From Candidatus Raymondbacteria bacterium RIFOXYA2_FULL_49_16 (GTDB lineage: Bacteria; Fibrobacterota; OXYB2-FULL-49-7; XYB2-FULL-49-35), in NCBI GenBank assembly GCA_001789205.1, contig MFYT01000018.1, positions 43,864-107,863 on the forward strand: 64,000 nucleotides of DNA, read 5' to 3'. The stretch's first letter is position 1, and every line of letters starts with the position of its first letter. The translations under genes were made by a program, and so were the position numbers. Below the pieces are notes generated by a model that saw only the letters and a list, made by a program, of their open reading frames with translations, was not told the DNA's origin and did not search any database. Below, piece after piece: positions 39,426-47,553 of the stretch.

Positions 39426-40483
39426 TGTTTTATAACGAGTTCTAATATAAGGTCTTGTGGCCATAAATGTTTTATATGATAATTCAAATTAACATCCCAA
39501 TATCCAGGGCAGTTGTATATGGCTTTGGAATTATAACAATAGCTAGTCTCAACTATTAGCGGCTCGCAATTTTCTGTCATAACAAAATCAAATGCAATAC
39601 TTTGACACCCTAGCTTTTGAGTAATATCAAACGCTATTTTTACACAAAGAGGATCAACACGTGTTATATTGTAATCTATAGACCCACTACCAGATGCGCG
39701 CCAATCGTTTTTTCTAACATTACGCGTGAATCCGAACGCTTTATCCCCTACAACGGTAATCCTGATATCGTATTGGTTATTCGGAATAAAGGATTGAAAA
39801 AGAACGTAGCCAATCTCATTGCCCATAAGACGACACAAATCCTTTGCACGAGAAGATCGTTGAAAATATCGGTTTAATCTTCCTGGAAGGTTAAACAATT
39901 TTTTTATTTTTTCCGACCCGGCAGGATTCTGCTTACCAAGATAATCTTTTACTTCTTCGATGTGTGGTGGTTTAAAGGAAAAACCGTTGCCAAAAGCTTG
40001 ATTGATAATTTTAATTGCTTCTTTTTTGGTTTTTAGCAATCGCACATTTGATGAACCGGCACCACATCTGAGTTTAAATACCTTTGGAAACGAAACGGAA
40101 TCAGCCCATTCTAAGGCATCCTTGCGTTGGAAGAATGCTGCTGTTTCTGCTAAAGGCGCGCCGATAGATTGCAGTTGGTACTTTTGGGCTAATTTATTAT
40201 CAAAAGACCAGCACGTTGACGAATCAGGGAAGACTGTTAAGCCTTTTATTTCAGCACTTCTTAGCAGGTCTCGTGCGCACAATTTTGACGGGGGGTCATT
40301 GTGATGCCAATGCCATAATAAAATATCAATTTCATTTAAATCCTGAAAGATTGTATTTGAAAAACAATCTACAACCCTGTAGTTATATCCAACTTCTTGA
40401 CAAACTTCAATCCATCGTTCCGAAAAACTGTTAACTCTTCTATGTATTGCAATAATAGGGCGTTTATTTTTGCTATTTTTCAT
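39398..40483 (-). CDS. ATP-grasp ligase-like protein
   Basis: A 361-residue protein that appears to be an ATP-grasp enzyme of the RimK/glutathione-synthase type. Signs are FPKVFKLRCGAGSSNVRLLK (the ATP-binding lysines and glycine-rich loop), then YVLFQSFIPNNQYDIRITVVGDKAFGF and AFDFVMTENCEPLIVETSY. These enzymes form amide bonds by way of an acyl phosphate. In a polysaccharide operon directly after a CapA-type gene it may add an amino acid or peptide to a sugar carboxyl; this is inference. Confidence 0.75.
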   Translation of the reverse strand: MKNSKNKRPIIAIHRRVNSFSERWIEVCQEVGYNYRVVDCFSNTIFQDLNEIDILLWHWHHNDPPSKLCARDLLRSAEIKGLTVFPDSSTCWSFDNKLAQKYQLQSIGAPLAETAAFFQRKDALEWADSVSFPKVFKLRCGAGSSNVRLLKTKKEAIKIINQAFGNGFSFKPPHIEEVKDYLGKQNPAGSEKIKKLFNLPGRLNRYFQRSSRAKDLCRLMGNEIGYVLFQSFIPNNQYDIRITVVGDKAFGFTRNVRKNDWRASGSGSIDYNITRVDPLCVKIAFDITQKLGCQSIAFDFVMTENCEPLIVETSYCYNSKAIYNCPGYWDVNLNYHIKHLWPQDLILELVIKQWKDKIPKR

Positions 40484-40492
40484 GATGTTCTA

Positions 40493-41806
40493 TTACGTTA
40501 AATCATTAGATTCCCTGAGTGTCTTTAATTGATCATATTTCTTTTGGATAGCCTCTCTTTGCATGCCACACTCCAACTCTCTCAATTCAATCGTAGTTCG
40601 AAATATATCTTGATGAGAAGGACACATAGTTAAATTTTTTATCCTGAGAAACATCTTTCTTCTCTGTGCTGAAGACTGAATTAATTTTAAAACACCAATA
40701 AAAAGTATTAATATTGCCCCGCTGACGCTACCTTTTTTTATTAATCGAATAAATTGAAACAAGCTGAACGATTGCAATGAAAATGCTGCAAGCATAAAGT
40801 TAAATGTAAATCCTTTTTGACAGGTTGCACACCAATGATTCCAGTATTCGTGTAATAGCTTTTGATCTAAAATAATCTCTGATTGTATTGAAATTATCTG
40901 ACGATAATCATTAATTCGGTTGCCGCTTGCCAACATTACTTTTTTAGGTTTTCCTTCGCAACAAGTAAGCGCTAAAGCAACTTTTGAGATCTCGTTCTTT
41001 TTAATGTCAAGAATAACCAATAGCCCTTCTCGGGTGACAGAAGATGCATGATAACCGTCAGGAAAATAAAAGTTCCCAAGACCATATAATATTGGAGCTC
41101 CTTTATAAATTTCTAACCCCTGAATAACATGAGAGTGATGACCAATCACAGCACTTGCACCGATGTCAACCATAAATCGATACCACCTTTGAAGGCGTGG
41201 ATTGGGAAACGGGCTAAGTTCACTGCCGCCATGTGCACTAACTATTAATAAATCAGCGTTTGCTTTGGCCTCTGTAATTGCATGCCAAGCATTTATTGGA
41301 TCAAGTTCTGCTGCACCGGCTGTATTGTTATCAGCAATTGAAAATTCACGTTCTGTGAGTGCAATGATCGCTAATTTAATACCTTTGATATTGTACTGAC
41401 GAGGTGATCGAGCAATCATACTATTAGATTCTGCTCCTACGGTATCCAGACCTTTCGTATGGCAGGAAAACAATGTTTGATCCAAGCCTTTTTTACCATA
41501 ATCAAAAATATGATTATTTGCTATGGAAACAAGGTGAAAACCGGCGTCACGCAAAACAGACGCTCCACTTGGTTTTGCTTTAATCAACGGTCCAGATTTT
41601 TCTATGGGGTCAGTACCGTCTGTTAAGGGGGCTTCCAAATTTGCCATTGCCAGATCTGCAGATTGAATATATTGCTTTATATTCTCCGTTACAATGCTCT
41701 CGGTTGTATCTGGAACAATATCCCCTACTGCCATCAGTTTTATACATTCAGACGTGTCTGACCTATCTGATATGATAATTTCAGATATCAAATTGATCTC
41801 ATTCAT
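40493..41806 (-). CDS. CapA-family protein (poly-gamma-glutamate synthesis type)
   Basis: A 437-residue protein with a CapA domain (metallophosphatase fold) from about 21 to 280: LMAVGDIVPD, LAMANLEAPLTDG, FHLVSIANNHIFDYGKKGLDQT, VIGHHSHVIQGLEIYKG and GLGNFYFP. CapA proteins occur in poly-gamma-glutamate and other polymer loci. There is no signal peptide here; a hydrophobic stretch (about 365-378, GAILILFIGVLKLI) may tether it. It is next to the ATP-grasp gene and one base from wzx. Confidence 0.86.
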   Translation of the reverse strand: MNEINLISEIIISDRSDTSECIKLMAVGDIVPDTTESIVTENIKQYIQSADLAMANLEAPLTDGTDPIEKSGPLIKAKPSGASVLRDAGFHLVSIANNHIFDYGKKGLDQTLFSCHTKGLDTVGAESNSMIARSPRQYNIKGIKLAIIALTEREFSIADNNTAGAAELDPINAWHAITEAKANADLLIVSAHGGSELSPFPNPRLQRWYRFMVDIGASAVIGHHSHVIQGLEIYKGAPILYGLGNFYFPDGYHASSVTREGLLVILDIKKNEISKVALALTCCEGKPKKVMLASGNRINDYRQIISIQSEIILDQKLLHEYWNHWCATCQKGFTFNFMLAAFSLQSFSLFQFIRLIKKGSVSGAILILFIGVLKLIQSSAQRRKMFLRIKNLTMCPSHQDIFRTTIELRELECGMQREAIQKKYDQLKTLRESNDLT

Positions 41807-41807
41807 A

Positions 41808-43340
41808 CTATTGTAAATTCCTTTTTTTGTGGATCAACATTTCTGTAAGCATGGTCTTTTCCGACCTGTTTAGGAAAAAGAACCAGATGATAGGCACTGT
41901 TAAAATAGATAGAACCGATATGTTTAATAGCAGGTCATATATCGAAATGCAGACATGAATTTTATTAATAAAATAACTCCCTAGCCAAGCAACGCCGAAA
42001 ATAGGAAGTCCACAAATGGTAGGCGATATAAAAACCCAAACAGATGTTTTTTCAACATGGGCAGTATATAAAGGCATAAGTATTACATTTTTAATTATTA
42101 GAGTCACGGCAGTTGAAACACCAAGCCCAATTAAACCATTGCCCACATATTTGATAAATAAAACGGATAGCGCTACATGTATGGCACCCATTACTAAAGT
42201 CAAAATTGCAGGAAACCGTATTTTCAGTTTTGCTGCATTTAATTGGTGTAAGGGTGTTATAACAAAAAACAATGGCGACGCTATCAGAACCATTACCAGC
42301 CATAACTTACCATATTCAATCCCTAACCAAAATTCAAGAATATTTTTACTGTATATAATAATTATGGACACTGGAACTGCAAGTGCTAAAGATAACATTT
42401 TAAGCGATATCGTAGAAAGTCTTACCGCCAAATCCGACTCCTTACGTCCAACATAGGCCATAACCATTGGTCCTACTAATACTGACAATCCACCAGATAC
42501 AACGGATAAAATCCCCACCCACTGTGAGATCGCTGCAAATTCACCACCTGCAGTTGGAGATATAAATCTATTCGCTAACCAGATGCTAGTTCTTGAATGA
42601 AATATTATTCCCATTTTATTAACTATAATCCATAGTGAAAGACCAAACATCGGGATAATTATTTTAAGTGACGCTGCTTGAAACGAAACAAATAAATCTG
42701 GAGTCAGTTTTTTCCAGAATGCTATTTGCGTAATAAAAACGATGATCGCTAATAAAATATCAACATACCCTATATAGCGTAATTTTGGTCCTAATATGGT
42801 AAATAATATAACAATGGCTATCAAACGTAGAACTTTTTTTCCAGCAACAATATTTTCTATTACATCAATTCGATTGTTTGCATAGGCAGATGTACTAAAG
42901 ACTCCCCCAACTAAAGAAAGCAAATATGCTGAGGCAGAACAAGCCAATAATATCATCGCATCATAAAACAAACCTTCTGGAATTTTTATTAGGGTGTTAC
43001 TGTAATTGATAACTAGAATAAATATTGGTATTTGAACACATGATATCGCTATATATAGAAAAAAAGAGGTGTTGAAAGTTTGATTGGGGTTTCCATTAGA
43101 CTTATGCAACTCCATGGTGAAAAATCGATTGATTGAGGCTGATATTCCTTGGGTAATAGTACTAGAATATTGTGTTAGAACTGCCGCTAATGGTATCATT
43201 CCGTATGCAGAGATACCAAGATATCTAATTAAATACGGCGTTAACCATATTCCCGATAAAATAGTAGCAACCATAGAAATGCTTTTTGCGCTCATATTTT
43301 TCCGAAATTGTCTCTTAAATCCAACCGTAATATTACTCAT
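41808..43340 (-). CDS. wzx: Wzx-type polysaccharide flippase
   Basis: A 510-residue membrane protein of the MATE/RfbX superfamily with about 12-14 hydrophobic helices. It moves lipid-linked repeat units across the inner membrane. ATP is not used; no soluble domain is seen. The N-terminus (ISMVATILSGIWLTPYLIRYLG) is typical. It sits with wzy and wzz, as in Wzx/Wzy loci. Confidence 0.88.
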   Translation of the reverse strand: MSNITVGFKRQFRKNMSAKSISMVATILSGIWLTPYLIRYLGISAYGMIPLAAVLTQYSSTITQGISASINRFFTMELHKSNGNPNQTFNTSFFLYIAISCVQIPIFILVINYSNTLIKIPEGLFYDAMILLACSASAYLLSLVGGVFSTSAYANNRIDVIENIVAGKKVLRLIAIVILFTILGPKLRYIGYVDILLAIIVFITQIAFWKKLTPDLFVSFQAASLKIIIPMFGLSLWIIVNKMGIIFHSRTSIWLANRFISPTAGGEFAAISQWVGILSVVSGGLSVLVGPMVMAYVGRKESDLAVRLSTISLKMLSLALAVPVSIIIIYSKNILEFWLGIEYGKLWLVMVLIASPLFFVITPLHQLNAAKLKIRFPAILTLVMGAIHVALSVLFIKYVGNGLIGLGVSTAVTLIIKNVILMPLYTAHVEKTSVWVFISPTICGLPIFGVAWLGSYFINKIHVCISIYDLLLNISVLSILTVPIIWFFFLNRSEKTMLTEMLIHKKRNLQ

Positions 43341-43411
43341 TTGACCTTAAAGTATATTATTAAATAAAGTTCTCTTTTAACGAAAAACGTCTTGCCTTCG
43401 AACTAATCAAA

Positions 43412-44131
43412 CTAGATTTTACAGCAGACAAAAATCTGATTTGTGGCAAGGTCACGCAATTTTCCAATCTTGCTTAACATACGCTCCAACGGCAACAAAA
43501 CAAAAACGGGCAACCAGGTTTTTTCCTTGGAAACGGGAACAACCCCAACATGATATATTTTAACTATTTTCAACCCAACAGAGGCAATAAGCTCCTGACA
43601 ATCGCTGAAAAGCATTTTACCCGACAACTTTCGTTTTCTAATCATATAATATAACCTATCAAAAGAATATGACGCATTAAGATGGTTATTAAATACTATA
43701 TATCCATCTTTTTTTAAACATGAATTTAGTGCTCTCATCGTTTCAAAACGTAATATAGGATCTGCATTTGGAAAAAACCTGAAAGCAGTAATAAGATTAT
43801 ACTTCAAATTACCTATTTTGTTTTCTTTTGTAATATCAGTTTTTATCAACGAACTACGAATAACATTTTGCCGTGCAACTTGTAACATTGTACTGCTGAC
43901 ATCGACGCCACAGGACTCTGCGGTCCAATTTTCCAAAAAGGACAGAATTCGTCCAGTACCGCAGGCAAAATCAAGATGACGTATTGTTTGTCCTTTATAA
44001 AACATAGTAACGATATCTTTCAACACTTGTTTTTCAAGAGTCCAAATCATTGACCGATATGGATTTGATTTAAACGCATGGTGATATGACTGGCCCTTTC
44101 CTGGACTTGTGTGTGAGTCTCTATAATCCAA
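43412..44131 (-). CDS. SAM-dependent methyltransferase
   Basis: A 239-residue class I methyltransferase with LDFACGTGRILSFL as the SAM motif and CGVDVSSTMLQVARQN as motif II. The start is a TTG at 44131 with a strong AAAGGAGG seven bases upstream. It may methylate a sugar or a terminal group of the polysaccharide. It is next to a kinase-like gene (19 bases apart), a pair that recalls the two activities of WbdD. Confidence 0.83.
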   Translation of the reverse strand: MDYRDSHTSPGKGQSYHHAFKSNPYRSMIWTLEKQVLKDIVTMFYKGQTIRHLDFACGTGRILSFLENWTAESCGVDVSSTMLQVARQNVIRSSLIKTDITKENKIGNLKYNLITAFRFFPNADPILRFETMRALNSCLKKDGYIVFNNHLNASYSFDRLYYMIRKRKLSGKMLFSDCQELIASVGLKIVKIYHVGVVPVSKEKTWLPVFVLLPLERMLSKIGKLRDLATNQIFVCCKI

Positions 44132-44150
44132 TGAAAAACCTCCTTTACAA

Positions 44151-44903
44151 CTAAATATTGCTTTGTCTAAGTTTTGAAATAAATCTCAGGAAAAGACGCT
44201 GGCAAGGCTCATAATGCATCCGAGTGCGAAAACTGCATTCTTCCCGCCGCTTTAGAAATTTGAAAATCATGGCTTTTCGCATGTACCAAGCCAACGTGTT
44301 ATAAGAAAATGAGTTCGGTTCACTCGATCTATATCCGGAAATAAAATCAAGTGCGCGATTATAAATGCTGAAATACCGGTATATCTGTCTTATCGGGAAA
44401 TAAAATAGATTGTTAACAAACCACATAATATCGTAATATCGTGTACCATATGTAGCAATACCACCGTGTATCTTTGTCATTTGCCAGTCAATAATCACAA
44501 TTTCACCGGTTGAAGAATTAACCCCAACATTATCCAGACTAAAATCCCCATGAATGAATACATTATTATGATCCAAAGCGAGTTCCTCTGGCAAACATAG
44601 TTTATTAGTATCATCGAGAGACAATTCGTGATGGATGCGAGACAATGATTGCCCAATTTTTCCATATAAGGCACTTAATTTCTTTTCGTAACCCAGTTCC
44701 CGCATAGACTTAAACCCAAGAATTCTTTCAAAAACAATGTGTCCTTGTAGTTCATTTATGTCAAGTACTTTCGGGACGTAAAACAACCCGCTCGAAAGAC
44801 CAATCTGACGTGCGGCATTGGATTTTAAAACTTCTTGTTTTAACATTGCTGAGTCAACACGTTTTATTATACGATCCGACTCAACAATAATGGTTTTTTT
44901 CAT
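44151..44903 (-). CDS. Kinase-like phosphotransferase (APH/LPS-kinase fold)
   Basis: A 250-residue protein of the aminoglycoside-phosphotransferase-like kinase fold. The catalytic loop is FIHGDFSLDNVGVN, and the metal-binding aspartate lies in VIIDWQMTKIHGG. The glycine-rich loop is weak, as in many such kinases. It likely phosphorylates a sugar or a chain end. Confidence 0.8.
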   Translation of the reverse strand: MKKTIIVESDRIIKRVDSAMLKQEVLKSNAARQIGLSSGLFYVPKVLDINELQGHIVFERILGFKSMRELGYEKKLSALYGKIGQSLSRIHHELSLDDTNKLCLPEELALDHNNVFIHGDFSLDNVGVNSSTGEIVIIDWQMTKIHGGIATYGTRYYDIMWFVNNLFYFPIRQIYRYFSIYNRALDFISGYRSSEPNSFSYNTLAWYMRKAMIFKFLKRREECSFRTRMHYEPCQRLFLRFISKLRQSNI

Positions 44904-44954
44904 CCGACAAATAATGGTCTCAACATATAAATTTTACTAGGGAATGATCAAATC

Positions 44955-46226
44955 TCATGAAAACTTATTCAATCTGCTGATATACCCAGCATAAGCCGCA
45001 AGCAGAGGCCAGAACAATTTGTGCCCATACATTACAGCAAAGAAATTGTAGAACAACACAAGTATGATAAGTATGATACCAAATTTAAGAACTACCGCAT
45101 CCTCCTTTGATTGGTCAATCGCAAGTGTTCTCTTGATGCCAATTAAAATCATTAAAAATGTCCCAAAATACAGGCAGACACCAATAAAACCATTATCAGC
45201 AAGAAGTTCAAAAAAAGTTGAGTGAGCGTAGGACCCTTCCTTCGATCCGTAGATGTGTGATAAATGACGAAATTGATTGAACCCTTTGCCACAAAAAGGC
45301 GATTCGGCAAACATGAGGACTGCGGATTTAGCAAATCCAATTCGTTCTACGTCAGAGTCGGACGTATAATTCAATTTTACAAGATTCATAAGCCTATCTC
45401 CAAAAGGAGACCGAGCAATACTAACGATAGTAAGGCTAAAAAGCATGACAAAAAATGATGTTATTAGCACTTTATGAATAATATCCTTCTTTATCGTATG
45501 CCGTATGTGAAAATAATAAACCATCAGAAATAAAAAGACAACAGACAATAATCCCTTCCGGGATCCTGACATGAATATTATTACCATGGACGGAACAATA
45601 TTAAAAAGTATTAAATATTTTAATTTGCTTCTAAAAACACAATAAAGACACAACGACGCCCATATTGACACAATAGATATCATCGCCATTTCGTTTGCGT
45701 TTCCAATTGTACCAGCAAGCCTCGCTGCACCGCCTCGATAATTCATACTTGTTAAATATCTAGAAACTAGTATCTGTTCTTGATTTATATTATAAAGAAC
45801 AAGCGATGAACAACTAATTATAAAAAAAACGAAGAGCAACTCATTTCTACTTTTTATGAAATTTGAAACAATAAATGTTATAACAGTGATTTTCATCAGA
45901 CTAATAATTGCATGCGTGTCCGTATCCGAGGAGGGTAAATAAATATACGAAATACCACACAAAATAAAAAAGATGTAGTACGTTTTTAAATATTGGTTGA
46001 TTTCGATAACGGGGTGTATTTTTTTGATAAAATGTGGGATATAGAACAACACCAAGAGGGCGGAAGAGTAAAAGAAAACCCTTGTTTCTGATTCCTGCCA
46101 GTAACTAAAAATCGCGGAAGAAAAAAAATAAAAGCCAACAAGGATGGTTTTTAGGTCAGGTATAAAAAAGCTAGTTAGGTTTATTCCATATTTTGGCAAT
46201 AAGACTCTAAAATTAACCGTTGGCAT
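44955..46226 (-). CDS. wzy: O-antigen polymerase/ligase (Wzy/WaaL type)
   Basis: A 423-residue membrane protein with about ten hydrophobic helices. The region GTIGNANEMAMISI, the basic MSGSRKGLLSVVF and the periplasmic loop GKGFNQFRHL with AHSTFFELLADNGFIG are typical of the Wzy_C/WaaL family. With wzx and wzz next to it, a role as polymerase of lipid-linked units is the best guess. Confidence 0.85.
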   Translation of the reverse strand: MPTVNFRVLLPKYGINLTSFFIPDLKTILVGFYFFSSAIFSYWQESETRVFFYSSALLVLFYIPHFIKKIHPVIEINQYLKTYYIFFILCGISYIYLPSSDTDTHAIISLMKITVITFIVSNFIKSRNELLFVFFIISCSSLVLYNINQEQILVSRYLTSMNYRGGAARLAGTIGNANEMAMISIVSIWASLCLYCVFRSKLKYLILFNIVPSMVIIFMSGSRKGLLSVVFLFLMVYYFHIRHTIKKDIIHKVLITSFFVMLFSLTIVSIARSPFGDRLMNLVKLNYTSDSDVERIGFAKSAVLMFAESPFCGKGFNQFRHLSHIYGSKEGSYAHSTFFELLADNGFIGVCLYFGTFLMILIGIKRTLAIDQSKEDAVVLKFGIILIILVLFYNFFAVMYGHKLFWPLLAAYAGYISRLNKFS

Positions 46227-46228
46227 TA

Positions 46229-47137
46229 TTACTTACGACTAATTTGATGCCGAATATTTTCGTAGAATTTATATCCAATGATACCTATAATTGAAAAGAA
46301 AAGACCTAAAAAGAAGGATGTCATTAAAATCATTTTTCTTTTTGGTCTGGATTTTATATTTGGAACAAACGTTTTTTCGATAATGTCTATTGACTGCGTA
46401 CTTACAAGCATCGACTTTTCAATTTCGCTAGCTACTAGATCTCGTATTTTGTCCTTAATTATTGGATCAGCGGCATTATGAAGCTGACTCGTCAAGTAGA
46501 TCTGATTCCTTCTAGATTCTTGCACGATGTCTTCTCTTAATCTTGCGTTTAGGGCCGTAAGATAGAAGTCAACAATTTGCTTTGCCATAATTGGATTCTT
46601 ATGATCCGCACCAATAGTAATTACATTCTTTTTATCATCTATCGATATCTTCAGAATGATTGTCCGAAGTTTTTCTATCCCTTGCCAGAGTTTTGGGATA
46701 CTACTTGTATCTTCCGTATTCCACTTTCCTTTTACAGTATCCCATTTATCAGCATATAAAATAGGCATTAAACGATTTTCTTCAATTACCTTTTGTGCTA
46801 AATCCCGGCCTTGAAGTATGATGCCTATTCTATCCATATTTGTATTCCCCAGACCAAGCTGCGAAGCAACTGATCCTCCAAACCCCCCAAGCTGGGACAA
46901 TACAGCAGATGCACTATTACTTTTTTGAGATTCCTTAGGTGCAACAACTGCATTCGAATGATAAATGGGTGTGGCTAGAAAAGCATATACCAATCCGATA
47001 ATAGATACAAACATTGTTCCGGCTATGATAACGCTTCGGTAATTCCAAAATAGAATGAGGGCTTGAATCAAATCTATTTCATCCTTCTTTGTATCAGAAG
47101 ATAATACATCACTATCGGCATGACTCTGTAAAGCCAT
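46229..47137 (-). CDS. wzz: Wzz-type chain length determinant protein
   Basis: The protein (302 residues from the ATG at 47137) has two membrane helices: one near the N-terminus (SVIIAGTMFVSIIGLVYAFLA) and one near the end (ILMTSFFLGLFFSIIGIIGYKF), with a periplasmic part between them and PNIKSRPKRK before the second. This is a Wzz/PCP layout without the cytoplasmic tyrosine kinase. Starts at 47158 or a TTG at 47206 are also open; AAGGATAGGG favours 47137. Confidence 0.85.
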   Translation of the reverse strand: MALQSHADSDVLSSDTKKDEIDLIQALILFWNYRSVIIAGTMFVSIIGLVYAFLATPIYHSNAVVAPKESQKSNSASAVLSQLGGFGGSVASQLGLGNTNMDRIGIILQGRDLAQKVIEENRLMPILYADKWDTVKGKWNTEDTSSIPKLWQGIEKLRTIILKISIDDKKNVITIGADHKNPIMAKQIVDFYLTALNARLREDIVQESRRNQIYLTSQLHNAADPIIKDKIRDLVASEIEKSMLVSTQSIDIIEKTFVPNIKSRPKRKMILMTSFFLGLFFSIIGIIGYKFYENIRHQISRK

Positions 47138-47206
47138 TATATCCCTATCCTTTTCCATAATCAAGTTCCATTTAAAATTGTGTTTTTTATTTAATGTATC
47201 AATCAA

Positions 47207-47553
47207 ACATGTTAAAATAATTAATTATTAAGTTTTTTATGGTCTTTCGAGGTTTTAAAAACACTTCGTCCCTTTCGGCGGCACCCACCACCTATCTAGT
47301 TTTTGATATAATATTAAAATATAGAATGTCTGTAAGTCTTTGTCAAACATTGTGATAAATTCGACAGGTTCAATATTAAATTCAGCATTTTAGAAAAATA
47401 ATACATTGAATTCTTAATCAGATTCCATGAGTTAATCTAGAAGTACCTATTTCAAAAATCTGTAAATATAGAACTTTATTTCAACAAATAAATGACCCTC
47501 TTTGAACCTTCACCCCCACCTTAATTCTTGCCTTATATACACCGGTCATGCTC
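47207..47553. other. AT-rich gap between wzz and the SLBB export gene
   Basis: About 350 bases with no credible gene on either strand. It is AT-rich, with one short GC-rich patch at 47270-47295. I see no clear terminator or hairpin of the repeat families found elsewhere. It may hold a promoter for wzz and the genes after it, since it breaks an otherwise compact operon. Confidence 0.5.

Noticed and set aside
47275-47290. GC-rich patch similar to the end of the SLBB gene (shared GTGCCGCCGAAAG)
   Set aside because: Only 13 bases match, in a different reading context, so a duplicated gene remnant cannot be supported.
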